NCBI RefSeq assembly: GCF_001552075.1
Contig: NZ_BCQM01000004.1
Location: forward strand, 248,001 to 312,000
Reading direction: 5' to 3'
DNA length: 64,000 bases
DNA from: Arthrobacter luteolus NBRC 107841
Lineage (GTDB): Bacteria > Actinomycetota > Actinomycetes > Actinomycetales > Micrococcaceae
Shown here: positions 1 through 7,646 of the stretch, piece after piece
How the letters are laid out: each line of letters begins with the position of its first letter
Numbering within the stretch: the first letter of the stretch is position 1
Program-made: the position numbers and the translations under genes
The notes under the pieces: model-generated
Database searches by the model: none
The model's input: the letters and a program-made list of their open reading frames with translations, nothing else
What the model was told of the DNA's origin: nothing

Positions 1-799
1 CCGTTTCGAGGGCTTCCTGCAGCCAGGTTTTGGCCACCGTCAGCGTCTGGCCCCAGTTCCCGGTGCGGGCATACAGCGTGGCCATGGCAGCGGAGAGCGA
101 GCAGCCGGTCCCATGGGTGTTTTTTGTGGCAACCCGCCCCGAACTGACTTCAGTGACCGCAAACCCGCCGGCGCCGTCGGGCACCACCAGGGCATCCGGG
201 GCCGCGTCCCCCATCAGGTGGCCGCCCTTGACCAGCACGGCGGTCGAGTAGGCAGCGGCCAACCGGCGTCCCTGGTCCAGCGCCTGGGGCCAGGTCTGCG
301 CCGGGTCCTCCCGCAGCAGCGCCGCAAGCTCGGGCAGGTTGGGGGTCACCAGATCCACCCGGTGCAGCAAGTCCCGCAGGGCATCCTCGGCACCTTCGCT
401 GAGCAGGCGGTCGCCGCTCGTAGCCACCATCACCGGGTCCAGCACCACCGCCGGGGGCCGGGCCTCCGCGAGCCAGCTGCCCACCGTCTGCGTCACCTCG
501 GCGGTGCCCAGCATGCCGATCTTCACGGCGTCGATCACGACGTCGTCACTCACCGCTTCCAGCTGTTCGCGCAGAAAGTCCGGCGGCGGCGTGTGGACGG
601 ACCGGACGCCGTGTGTGTTCTGCGCGACCAGCGCCGTCACGGCAGCCATGCCGTACCCGCCGGTGGCGGCAATGGACTTCAGATCGGCCTGGATACCCGC
701 GCCGCCGCTGGGGTCGGTGCCGGCGATGCTCAGCACCCGGGGAATGCTGCGGCCGGCGTCCGCGGGTTTTGCGGTCTCCGCGCTGGGCAGGGGGCTCAT
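1..799 (-). CDS. thiD: Hydroxymethylpyrimidine/phosphomethylpyrimidine kinase ThiD (3' end cut by window)
   Basis: This kinase phosphorylates hydroxymethylpyrimidine and its monophosphate to HMP-PP, the pyrimidine precursor of thiamin. About 266 codons are visible and the C-terminus lies outside the window. Residues about 24-39 read SIAGTDPSGGAGIQAD, the nucleotide and substrate-binding start of the ribokinase-like ThiD fold. Around residue 229 the motif HGTGCSLSAA gives the anion hole and the catalytic cysteine region. The ATG at 797-799 overlaps the thiE stop by four bases (ATGA), so translation is probably coupled. It is the last gene of the thiM-thiE-thiD salvage operon under the TPP riboswitch. 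Fusion to another domain beyond the window edge cannot be excluded. Confidence 0.95.
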   Translation of the reverse strand, partial: MSPLPSAETAKPADAGRSIPRVLSIAGTDPSGGAGIQADLKSIAATGGYGMAAVTALVAQNTHGVRSVHTPPPDFLREQLEAVSDDVVIDAVKIGMLGTAEVTQTVGSWLAEARPPAVVLDPVMVATSGDRLLSEGAEDALRDLLHRVDLVTPNLPELAALLREDPAQTWPQALDQGRRLAAAYSTAVLVKGGHLMGDAAPDALVVPDGAGGFAVTEVSSGRVATKNTHGTGCSLSAAMATLYARTGNWGQTLTVAKTWLQEALET

Positions 800-1518
800 G
801 CGTTCCACGCTGCCACCAGCTCCCGGGCACTGCGCAGCGGATCCGTTGCCGTGCAGATGGCCGAAACGACGGCGGCGCCGGAGGCCCCGGCGGCCCGGAG
901 GGCAGGGATGTCCGCCAGTTCAATGCCGCCGATCGCCACGCAGGGGACCGGTGACGCGGCAGCGAAGGCCTGGAAACCGGCAACGCCGAGTGGCTCCGGA
1001 TGGTCCGGTTTGGTGCTGGTGGGACGGATGACGCCGGCACCGAGATGATCCACGGTCCCCGGCGTGAGTGCCCGTACGGCATCTAGGTGTGCCGCCGTGT
1101 TTGCGGTCAGGCCCACGACGGCGTCCGGGCCCACGACGGCCCTGACGGCGGCGGCGGGAAGGTCGCTCTGGCCCACATGTACACCGTGGACCCGGGCACC
1201 GGCAGCCCGTGCGGCCAGATAAATGTCCACCCGGTCATCCACCAGCACCAGCGTCTGGTCCCCACCGGCCTGGTCGCTCGCTGCCTGGTCTCTCACTGCC
1301 TGCGCGACGGCGAGGACCAGAGCGTAAAAGTCTGCGGCTGAGGCGTGCTTTTCCCGGATCTGCACGGTCCGGATCCCGCCGGCGACGGCGGCGCGCACCG
1401 TGTCCACGACGCCGCGGGCACCGCACTGGGCAGTGTCGGTCACCAGGTAGATGCCCGTGTTCAGGGCCAGGTCCCGGGGCCGGAGGACGGGGGAAAGGCT
1501 GCCGGCTGCGGGAATCAT
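796..1518 (-). CDS. thiE: Thiamin-phosphate synthase ThiE
   Basis: ThiE joins HMP-PP and hydroxyethylthiazole phosphate to give thiamin phosphate. The product has 240 residues, a normal length for this TIM-barrel family. After a short leader it shows [10 protein letters not shown], then VQIREK, the pyrophosphate-binding QxR-type strand, then VGQSDLP and a C-terminal AIGGI motif for phosphate binding. I start it at the ATG at 1516-1518, which overlaps the thiM stop (ATGA), rather than further upstream where the same frame runs antisense-like inside thiM. It lies between thiM and thiD and has four-base overlaps on both sides, so the three genes form one tightly coupled unit. Confidence 0.95.
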   Translation of the reverse strand: MIPAAGSLSPVLRPRDLALNTGIYLVTDTAQCGARGVVDTVRAAVAGGIRTVQIREKHASAADFYALVLAVAQAVRDQAASDQAGGDQTLVLVDDRVDIYLAARAAGARVHGVHVGQSDLPAAAVRAVVGPDAVVGLTANTAAHLDAVRALTPGTVDHLGAGVIRPTSTKPDHPEPLGVAGFQAFAAASPVPCVAIGGIELADIPALRAAGASGAAVVSAICTATDPLRSARELVAAWNA

Positions 1519-2339
1519 GCCGCCACCAGCCTTGCGTTGATGCTTTCGCCGGCAAGGTCCGCAAGGGAATCCAGGAACGCCGGGACGAAGCTGCCCGGCC
1601 CGGCTGCCTGGGCGGCGGCCAGCTCGGCGGCCAGCGTGTACACGGCGGTGGCCGCGGCCACCGCGGCGAGTCGTCCGCTGATGTCCGCTCCGCCGTCGTC
1701 CGCCACTGAGAGGAAGGCCGCGGTGACCGCACCGAGGGCGCAGCCGCCTCCGGTGACCCGGGTGAGCAGCGCGTCTCCGTTGCTGATCCGCAGCGTGGAG
1801 GTGCCGTCCGTGACGACATCGGTGGGGCCGGAAACGGCCACGACAGTGCCGTATTTCTGCGCCAGGAGCGTCGCGGCGGGAAGGGCGTCCTCGGCGTTGT
1901 CCGTGGCGTCCACCCCGCGTCCGCCCGCCCCCAGCCCGGCCAGGGCCATGATTTCCGAGGCGTTGGCGCGGATGGCGGTGGGGCGCAGTTCCAGCAGATC
2001 CGCGGCAAGGGCGGTGCGCACGGGAAGGCTGCCCACGGCAACGGGGTCCAGGACCCAGGGGGTGCCGGCGTCGTTGGCTGCATTGGCGGCCTCCAGCATG
2101 GCTGTGCGCTGCTCCGCATGGGGTGTGCCGAGGTTGATCAGCACTCCGGAGGCAATCCGGGCGAACGGCCCGGCTTCCCCGGGAATATCCGTCATCGCGG
2201 GGGCGGCGCCAAGAGCCAGCAGCACGTTGGCGGTGAAGTTCGTGACCACGGTGTTGGTCAGGCACTGCACCAGCGGCGGTTCGCTGCGTACGCGGGAAAG
2301 CAGGGTGGAAACGGTCAATGGTGTCAGGCCAATAGTCAT
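1515..2339 (-). CDS. thiM: Hydroxyethylthiazole kinase ThiM
   Basis: ThiM phosphorylates the thiazole alcohol recovered from thiamin breakdown, feeding ThiE. The product is 274 residues long, typical of the family. Near the N-terminus is [21 protein letters not shown], the classic ThiM substrate region. Near residue 200 is [10 protein letters not shown], with the cysteine and glycine-rich ATP site of this ribokinase-like family. The ATG follows the TPP riboswitch directly, and its ribosome binding site (AAGGGA) lies inside the aptamer's last conserved segment. First gene of the salvage operon thiM-thiE-thiD, so expression should fall when thiamin pyrophosphate is plentiful. Confidence 0.96.
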   Translation of the reverse strand: MTIGLTPLTVSTLLSRVRSEPPLVQCLTNTVVTNFTANVLLALGAAPAMTDIPGEAGPFARIASGVLINLGTPHAEQRTAMLEAANAANDAGTPWVLDPVAVGSLPVRTALAADLLELRPTAIRANASEIMALAGLGAGGRGVDATDNAEDALPAATLLAQKYGTVVAVSGPTDVVTDGTSTLRISNGDALLTRVTGGGCALGAVTAAFLSVADDGGADISGRLAAVAAATAVYTLAAELAAAQAAGPGSFVPAFLDSLADLAGESINARLVAA

Positions 2340-2343
2340 GGCG

Positions 2344-2412
2344 ACATCCCTTCGCTAGTCCTAACTAGATCAGGTTCGACGGGTCTTATCTCAGCCAAAC
2401 GGCACCCCGTGT
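2344..2412 (-). promoter_or_regulatory. TPP riboswitch (thi box) upstream of thiM
   Basis: Read on the minus strand, the conserved TPP aptamer pieces occur in order: ACACGGGGTGCC, GGCTGAGA, ACCCGTCGAACCTGATC, then TAGTTAGGACTAGCG and GAAGGGATGTC. The aptamer ends only a few bases before the thiM ATG, and the likely Shine-Dalgarno sequence AAGGGA is part of its 3' strand. Ligand binding would therefore hide the ribosome site directly, a translational rather than terminator-based switch. Confidence 0.93.
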
Positions 2413-2553
2413 CACTGCCCACGACTCTATGGCGGAACCGGGCGGTTGGCCAACCGGCCCTCCGCCCTGCGGAGACGAAAGCCCGCCGGCAGGCTCAAGG
2501 CTGACAGTTGTTCCGGTCCGCTAAGGAGTCAGCCGAGCCTGATTTCCGCTCAT

Positions 2554-2617
2554 CCCAGGGCCAGGGCCAGGGCCAGGCCCAAGGCCAGCGCCAGCGCCAG
2601 GCCCAGGGCCAGCGCCA
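2554..2617. repeat. Interrupted GGCCAG hexamer repeat
   Basis: About ten hexamers of the form GGCCAG or CGCCAG follow one another, with two short interruptions. It is low-complexity, GC-rich DNA in a gene-free stretch upstream of the thi operon. A similar six-base run (ACCAGC) lies between hutU and the next gene. Slipped-strand expansion is the likely origin; no function is evident. Confidence 0.75.
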
Positions 2618-2700
2618 CCGGCTTCCAGGCCCGGGGCGGGTGCGGCTTCGATCTGTGCCTGCGTCCCGGAACTTTCCTTGTTCAGCGCCGCCTCATCATT

Positions 2701-2831
2701 TCCCTCCGTTTTGGGAATCCCTCGACATGTTGTGACTCTGATCCCTCCGTTTTGGGAATTTCCCACGGTTTTGTGACTCTGTTTTCCTCCGCTTTGGGAG
2801 AAACCAGCCGTTATGGGATTTCCCTCCGCTG
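2701..2831 (-). repeat. Composite hairpin-repeat element, copy A
   Basis: Read on the minus strand, four copies of a unit like CCCAAA(A/G)CGGAGGGA occur, with unit starts on the plus strand at 2701, 2742, 2784 and 2821, giving spacings of 41, 42 and 37. Several units can form a small hairpin TTCCC-AAAACGGA-GGGA with an eight-base loop. Between units there is a second conserved piece, CAGAGTCACAA. The same architecture with spacings 37, 41 and 41 occurs at 46167-46325 in the other orientation. It lies downstream of marR in the sense direction. Confidence 0.8.
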
Positions 2832-3033
2832 CGCCATGGCAGGGAATTGCCAAATGAGACGATTTAACCCAGAACGGAGGGAACCGGACGGCAGGCAGGG
2901 AAAACGGGGAAAGTCGCCTGCAGGGAAGCGCGCGGGAAACCGGAACAGCGTTCCCAGATGCAGGATCCCGCGGGCACGATCCTGGGGGCTGTGCGCCTCC
3001 CGGCCGGGCGGATCGGGGGAGTCAGGCCCCGGC

Positions 3034-3240
3034 GGCGCCTACAGCTCAGCTGCGCCCACAGCCCCCCGCGGCGCCTACAGCTCCGCTGCGCCTACAGCCC
3101 CCGCGGCGCATAGCTCCGGCGGTGCCCATAGCTCCGCTGCGCCCACAGCTCCGGCGGCCCCTACAGCCCCCGCGGCGCCCATAGCTCCGGCGGCGCCTAT
3201 AGCTCCGGCGGCGCCTACAGCTCCGCTGCGCCCATAGCTG
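3034..3240. repeat. 18-bp tandem array (GCGCCYAYAGCTCCGGCG)
   Basis: Roughly a dozen degenerate copies of an 18-base unit with the constant core ATAGCTCCGGCG or ACAGCTCCGCTG run head to tail. The array runs across the marR stop codon, so the last residues of that protein (MGAAEL) are encoded by a repeat unit. The unit carries the palindromes GGCGCC and AGCT. Its length of 18 keeps the reading frame. It looks like slippage-generated DNA that has eroded or extended the 3' end of marR. Confidence 0.8.
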
Positions 3241-3718
3241 CAGGGGACCCCTGCATGAAGGTGGCCAGGCGCCCGATCAGCGCCTGGAACTGGCTGGACT
3301 CACGCTCGTCCAGCCCTGCCAGCAGCTCCCGTTCCGTCTGGGCGACCAGCTGCTCGCAGCGGGCCAGGGTCTGGCGTCCAGCGGCTGTGGCGATGACCTT
3401 GCGCGCCCGGCGGTCGGAGGGATCGGGGATCCGCTCGACGGCTCCGGCGGACACCAGCGTATCGAGGAGATAGGTCAGCACCGTCCGGTCGATGCCAACC
3501 CGGGCGCCCAGGGCCTGCTGGTTCTCCGGAGCATGGTGGATGACGGCGGAGACCACCTGGAAGCCGCGCAGGCCGCCGGGCATATCGGCCAGGACCTCCT
3601 CCAGCCGGGACTGATAGCAGCCCGCCGTCACCGCAAGGTTCCAGGCGAGGGTGCCGGGAACGGATTCCGGGCCCAACGTCCCGCTGGTTCCGCTGCTGCC
3701 TTTGCTCATGGCCCTCAT
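3215..3718 (-). CDS. MarR-family transcriptional regulator
   Basis: A winged-helix regulator of the MarR type, 167 residues from the chosen start. The DNA-binding helices are seen at NQQALGARVGIDRTVLTYLLDTL and the wing at VERIPDPSDRRARKVIATA, followed by the long C-terminal dimer helices. I prefer the ATG at 3716-3718 because GGGG lies seven bases upstream; a TTG at 3758 would add 14 residues and an ATG at 3709 would remove three. It follows kdpE in the same direction after 76 bases, but there is no evidence that it controls kdp. The last few codons lie within an 18-base tandem array, so the C-terminus may be recent. Ligand and target genes are unknown. Confidence 0.88.
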   Translation of the reverse strand: MRAMSKGSSGTSGTLGPESVPGTLAWNLAVTAGCYQSRLEEVLADMPGGLRGFQVVSAVIHHAPENQQALGARVGIDRTVLTYLLDTLVSAGAVERIPDPSDRRARKVIATAAGRQTLARCEQLVAQTERELLAGLDERESSQFQALIGRLATFMQGSPAAMGAAEL

Positions 3719-3794
3719 GATAGCCCCGGCATGTGGGCGCGGAGATATTCTGCGCGCCAAATAGTCTGCCGCGGAACCTACCTGCGTCCGGGGA

Positions 3795-4469
3795 TCAGGG
3801 CTGGAACCGGTACCCCATGCCGTGCTCGGTCAGCAGATGGGCGGGTGCGGCGGGATCCGGCTCCAGTTTGCGGCGCAGCTGCGCCATGTACAGGCGCAGG
3901 TATCCTGTGTCCGTGGTGCCCGGCCCCCAGACCTCGCCCAGCAGCTGGGCCTGCGTCTGGAGCCGTCCGGGGCGCTGCAGCAGGGCGGCAAGCAGATGCC
4001 ATTCGGTGGGCGTCAGGCGGATGGCCGCACCGTCGTCGAGCCGTGAAACCCGGCGGGCCGCAAGGTCCACCCGGACGTTCCCGAACAGGACCTCCGGACT
4101 GTCCTGCACCGCTGCGGTCCGGCGGCTCAACGCCCGGATCCGGGCCAGCAGCTCCTCGGCGGAGAACGGTTTGGTGACGTAGTCATCGGCGCCCAGGTCC
4201 AGTGCCCGAACCTTGTCCGCGGAATCGGACCGGCCGGAGATCACCAGGATGGGCATGGAACTCCAGCCGCGGACCGCCTCGATGACTTCCATGCCGGTGA
4301 GGCCGGGCATACCCAGGTCCAGGACCAACAGGTCCGGATGGGCGTCCACGGCCTTGCGGACGGCGGCGGCACCGTCCTGGACCGCCACAACGTCGTACCC
4401 GTAGGCCGTGAGGGTGATGCGGAGTGCGCGCAGGATCTGCACATCGTCGTCGGCCAGCAGGATCTTCAC
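3795..4469 (-). CDS. kdpE: Response regulator KdpE
   Basis: KdpE is the DNA-binding partner of the sensor kinase KdpD and switches on the kdpFABC potassium pump genes. The 224-residue product has an N-terminal receiver domain with acidic residues 7-9, the phosphate-accepting Asp51 in VLDLGMPG, and Lys100 in VTKPF. An OmpR/PhoB winged helix follows, with RLTPTEWHLLAALLQRPG and the ending HGMGYRF. The start is a GTG at 4467-4469 overlapping the kdpD stop (GTGA), so both are translated together. Last gene of the kdp operon. Confidence 0.96.
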   Translation of the reverse strand: MKILLADDDVQILRALRITLTAYGYDVVAVQDGAAAVRKAVDAHPDLLVLDLGMPGLTGMEVIEAVRGWSSMPILVISGRSDSADKVRALDLGADDYVTKPFSAEELLARIRALSRRTAAVQDSPEVLFGNVRVDLAARRVSRLDDGAAIRLTPTEWHLLAALLQRPGRLQTQAQLLGEVWGPGTTDTGYLRLYMAQLRRKLEPDPAAPAHLLTEHGMGYRFQP

Positions 4470-6976
4470 TCTGCCACCTGCGCATCCGCGGGCCGGCGGG
4501 CATCTGCCGCGGGCAGGGACAGGACCATGGTCAAGCCGCCGCCGGGTGTCTGATCGGTCTCCAGCGTTCCTCCCATGCCTTCCATGAATCCCTTGGCGAC
4601 CGCGAGGCCCAGGCCCAGCCCGGTCTGGTTGTCGGTGTCGCCGAGCCGCTGGAACGGCACAAACATGTCCTCCCCGCGCCCGGGAGATACTCCCGGACCG
4701 TAGTCTATGACGCGGATTTCCACCTGGCCCCCGAACTCGCTGGCGGTCAGCAGCACCTTGGCATCCGGAGGCGAAAACCGCAGGGCATTGGCCAGGACGT
4801 TGACCAGGACCCGCTGCAGCAGCACGGCGTCGCCCAGGACCGGCGGCAGTCCGCTGCGGATGTCCAGCTGCACCTCTGCCGGCCCAATGTTCAGTTCCTC
4901 CAAGGCCGGCAGCACGGCGTCCGCGGTCTCCAGCGGTGCCAGGGTCACCGCCAGCGCTCCGGCCTGCAGCCGGCTTACATCCAGCAGGCTGGTCACCAAA
5001 CCGGACAGGGTGGCCAGGGATTCCTCCGCGGTGGCCAGCAGCTCCGCCCGGTCCGCAGCCGACCACTCCACGTCCTGGGCACGCAGCCCGGTCACCGCTG
5101 CGGTGGCGGCGGTCAGGGGGCGCCGCAGATCGTGCCCGACGGCGGCCAGCAGGGCGGTGCGCACCCTGTCCGCGGCGGCCAGCGGCTCCATGCCTTCGGC
5201 CTTCGCGGACAGCTCCCGGTACTCCAGCGCGGCCTGCAGCTGCGCCGTGACCACCGCGAGCAGCCGCAGGTCTATCCCTTCCAGGACCCGTCCGTGGAGC
5301 AGCAGCTCCGCGGTTCCGCCCACCGGCACGCGGGCTGACGGGAGGCCCGACGGCGGCACGGTGCCGGCGCGGGCCAGTTCCGTCTCCCCGGTGCGCAGGG
5401 CCACTCCGGTAAGGCTGAAAGCCTCCTGGACCCGGTTGACCAGGGCCTGCACCGCGTCCTCGCCGCGCAGCACGTTGCCGGCGACGGCGGCCAGCAGGTC
5501 CGATTCCGAGGCTGCCCGCCGGGCGGCCCGGGACCGCCGCGCGGCGCGGTCCACCACGTAGCTGACCAGCATGGCGTTGGCGGCGTACAGCACCAGGGCG
5601 AACAGGTGCAGGGGGTCGGCGACGGTCACCGTGTACAGGGGCCGGATGAAGAAATAGTCCAGGGTCACGCCGGAGAGCAGGGCAGCGAAAAGCGCCGGCC
5701 AGAAGCCGCCGGCAAGCGCCACCAGGATGACCAGGAGCTGGTACGCCAGGACGTCGCTGGTAATGGAATCCGGGGTGCTGACCCGCACCAGCAGCCAGGT
5801 GAGCAGCGGCCCGCCCGCAAGCGCCAGCGCAAACCCGGCCCACCGGCGTCGGGCGCTGAGCGCCCCGCCCAGCCGCGGCAGCCCGCGGTGCCCGCCGGCG
5901 GCGCCGTGGTTGACGATGTGCACGTCGATGTCCCCGGACTGCCGGATGACGGTGGCGCCGATTCCCGGTCCGCCCAGCAGGGCCCGCAGCCGCGGACGCC
6001 GGCTCACGCCGATGACCAGCTGGGTGGCGTTGACCGAGCGGGCGAACCCGACCAGGGCCTCCGGGATGTCGGTGCCGACCACCTGGTGAAGCGTGCCGCC
6101 CAGCTTCTCCACCAGCGAGCGCTGCACGGCCAGCTCGCCGGGGTGGCTTTCGCGCAGCCCGTCGGGGTTGGTGACATGCACGGCGAGCAGTTCCCCGCCG
6201 GCTGACCGCGCCGCGATCCTGGCGCCCCGCCGGAGCAGGGTCTGGCCCTCGGGCCCGCCGGTCAGGGCGACCACCACCCGTTCCCGGGCCTCCCATTTGC
6301 TGCGGATGCCCTTCTCGGTGCGGTACCGGTTCAGGGCAGAATCCACCTCGTCCGCGAGCCACAGCAGGGCCAGCTCCCGCAGGGCGGTGAGGTTCCCCAT
6401 CCGGAAGTAGTTGGACAGGGCAGCGTCCACCCGGGCAGCGGGGTAGATGATGCCCTCGGCCAGCCGGCCGCGCAGCAGTTCCGGGGCAATGTCCACCAGT
6501 TCAATCTGATCCGCCGCGCGCAGCACGCTGTCCGGAACGGTTTCCCGCTGCACGGTTCCGGTGATGCCCTCAATCACGTCGTTCAGCGAGTCGATGTGCT
6601 GGATGTTCACGGTGGAGAGCACATTGATGCCGGCGGCCAGCAGGGCGTCCACATCCTGCCACCGCTTGGCGTGTTCCAGGCCGGGCGCGTTGGTGTGCGC
6701 CAGCTCATCCACCAGGGCATAGTCCGGCCGCCGCGCGAGGACGGCGGCCAGATCCATCTCCTCCAGCGCCAGCCCGCGGTGCTCGAGCCGGCGCCGCGGA
6801 ACCACGTCCAGGCCCTGCGCGACGGCGGTCGTGGCGGCCCGGCCATGGGTTTCCACCACGGCCACCACCACGTCCAGGCCCTCGCCGCGCAGCCGGTGGC
6901 CTTCCTCGAGCATGGTGTAGGTCTTGCCGACGCCCGGAGCGGCGCCCAGGAAGACCCGGAGTTCTCCGCGTGTCAT
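4466..6976 (-). CDS. kdpD: Osmosensitive K+ channel sensor histidine kinase KdpD
   Basis: KdpD senses potassium limitation and osmotic stress and phosphorylates KdpE. The 836-residue protein has the full family layout: a cytoplasmic KdpD domain with Walker A GAAPGVGKT (residues 11-19) and LVDELAHTN, a universal-stress-protein-like domain (about 225-350), four membrane segments (about 370-480), a GAF-like region, and a kinase core with His615 in VGHDLRRPL. Downstream of it are the N box (NVLANALRFS) and the G boxes (DYGPGVS, GLGLGLA). It starts three bases after the kdpC stop and overlaps kdpE by four bases. The N-terminus begins close to the Walker motif, somewhat shorter than in E. coli. Confidence 0.96.
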   Translation of the reverse strand: MTRGELRVFLGAAPGVGKTYTMLEEGHRLRGEGLDVVVAVVETHGRAATTAVAQGLDVVPRRRLEHRGLALEEMDLAAVLARRPDYALVDELAHTNAPGLEHAKRWQDVDALLAAGINVLSTVNIQHIDSLNDVIEGITGTVQRETVPDSVLRAADQIELVDIAPELLRGRLAEGIIYPAARVDAALSNYFRMGNLTALRELALLWLADEVDSALNRYRTEKGIRSKWEARERVVVALTGGPEGQTLLRRGARIAARSAGGELLAVHVTNPDGLRESHPGELAVQRSLVEKLGGTLHQVVGTDIPEALVGFARSVNATQLVIGVSRRPRLRALLGGPGIGATVIRQSGDIDVHIVNHGAAGGHRGLPRLGGALSARRRWAGFALALAGGPLLTWLLVRVSTPDSITSDVLAYQLLVILVALAGGFWPALFAALLSGVTLDYFFIRPLYTVTVADPLHLFALVLYAANAMLVSYVVDRAARRSRAARRAASESDLLAAVAGNVLRGEDAVQALVNRVQEAFSLTGVALRTGETELARAGTVPPSGLPSARVPVGGTAELLLHGRVLEGIDLRLLAVVTAQLQAALEYRELSAKAEGMEPLAAADRVRTALLAAVGHDLRRPLTAATAAVTGLRAQDVEWSAADRAELLATAEESLATLSGLVTSLLDVSRLQAGALAVTLAPLETADAVLPALEELNIGPAEVQLDIRSGLPPVLGDAVLLQRVLVNVLANALRFSPPDAKVLLTASEFGGQVEIRVIDYGPGVSPGRGEDMFVPFQRLGDTDNQTGLGLGLAVAKGFMEGMGGTLETDQTPGGGLTMVLSLPAADARRPADAQVAE

Positions 6977-6979
6977 CCG

Positions 6980-7582
6980 TTAAGTGTCCAGCTCCTGCAG
7001 GGCGATATTGAGTTCCAACACGTTTACCACCGGTTCGCCGAGGACTCCCAGCGCCCGTCCGCTGACAAATTCCTCCACGAGCGCCCGGACGGCCGCCGGA
7101 TCCAGGCTGCGCGCCGCGGCGACCCGGTCCGCCTGGAGGTAGGCGTACTCCGGGCTGATGTGCGGATCCAGTCCGGAGGCGGAGGCAGTCACGGCGTCCG
7201 CAGGAACCTCCTCCGGAGCCACGCCCTCGAGCTCGGCCACGGCGTTCCGCCGGCCGGCCATGGCCTCGGCCAGCGCGGCGCTGTTCGGGCCCAGGTTCGT
7301 GCCGCCGGAGGCGGCGCCGTCGTACTCCCCGGCCGAGGGGCGGGACTGGAACCACTGCGGCAGCGGCGCACCGGCGTCGTCGGTGAAGGACTGCCCGATC
7401 AGCACCGAGCCCGCTTCCGTGCCGCCCGCGGAGACCAGCGAGCCGTTTGCCAGGGAATGCGCGGCGACCTGCGCCGTGCCCGTGGCGATCAGGGGGTAGG
7501 CAACGCCCAGGGTGAGGGTGAGGATCAGCAGGGCCCGGGCGGCGGTGCCGAGCTGGCGGGCGGTGGAGCGGAACACGGTCAT
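6980..7582 (-). CDS. kdpC: Potassium-transporting ATPase subunit KdpC
   Basis: KdpC is the small membrane-anchored subunit of the KdpFABC pump and is thought to raise the ATP affinity of KdpB. The 200-residue product has one N-terminal membrane segment (about residues 14-35) and an extracytoplasmic domain with the family motifs GSVLIGQSF, YFQSRPSA-like WFQSRPSAGEYDG, and the C-terminal DPHISPEYAYLQADRVA. The ATG at 7580-7582 has AAGGA eight bases upstream. A 64-base spacer containing a pure GGT run separates it from kdpB, which is the only sizeable gap between pump genes. Confidence 0.95.
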   Translation of the reverse strand: MTVFRSTARQLGTAARALLILTLTLGVAYPLIATGTAQVAAHSLANGSLVSAGGTEAGSVLIGQSFTDDAGAPLPQWFQSRPSAGEYDGAASGGTNLGPNSAALAEAMAGRRNAVAELEGVAPEEVPADAVTASASGLDPHISPEYAYLQADRVAAARSLDPAAVRALVEEFVSGRALGVLGEPVVNVLELNIALQELDT

Positions 7583-7593
7583 GGTCTGTCCTT

Positions 7594-7615
7594 GGTGGTG
7601 GTGGTGGTGGTGGTG
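7594..7615. repeat. (GGT)7 simple repeat in the kdpB-kdpC spacer
   Basis: Seven uninterrupted GGT triplets (CAC on the coding strand) lie just upstream of the kdpC ribosome binding site. It is intergenic, so length changes would alter spacing, not reading frame. Confidence 0.85.
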
Positions 7616-7646
7616 AGGGAGCGGAACCGGCGGTGGGCGGAAATCA

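Larger units (their letters stand above)
2413..3214. other. Gene-free stretch rich in repeats
   Basis: This 800-base stretch between the thi riboswitch and the marR stop codon shows no convincing gene. Open frames here are products of the high GC content and of repeat translation. It holds three separate repeat features listed on their own: a GGCCAG-type hexamer run, a composite hairpin-repeat element that recurs near 46.2 kb, and an 18-base tandem array that reaches into the end of marR. The thi promoter must lie upstream of the riboswitch at about 2420-2500, but no clear -10/-35 pair was recognised. Confidence 0.6.

Noticed and set aside
2701-2831. Possible CRISPR array
   Set aside because: Units are imperfect, the segments between them resemble each other, spacing is irregular and no cas gene is near.
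2446-3237. Open frame of 263 codons on the plus strand, ending in Ala/Pro/Thr repeats
   Set aside because: It is only the translation of the hexamer and 18-base repeats, with no ribosome site or domain.
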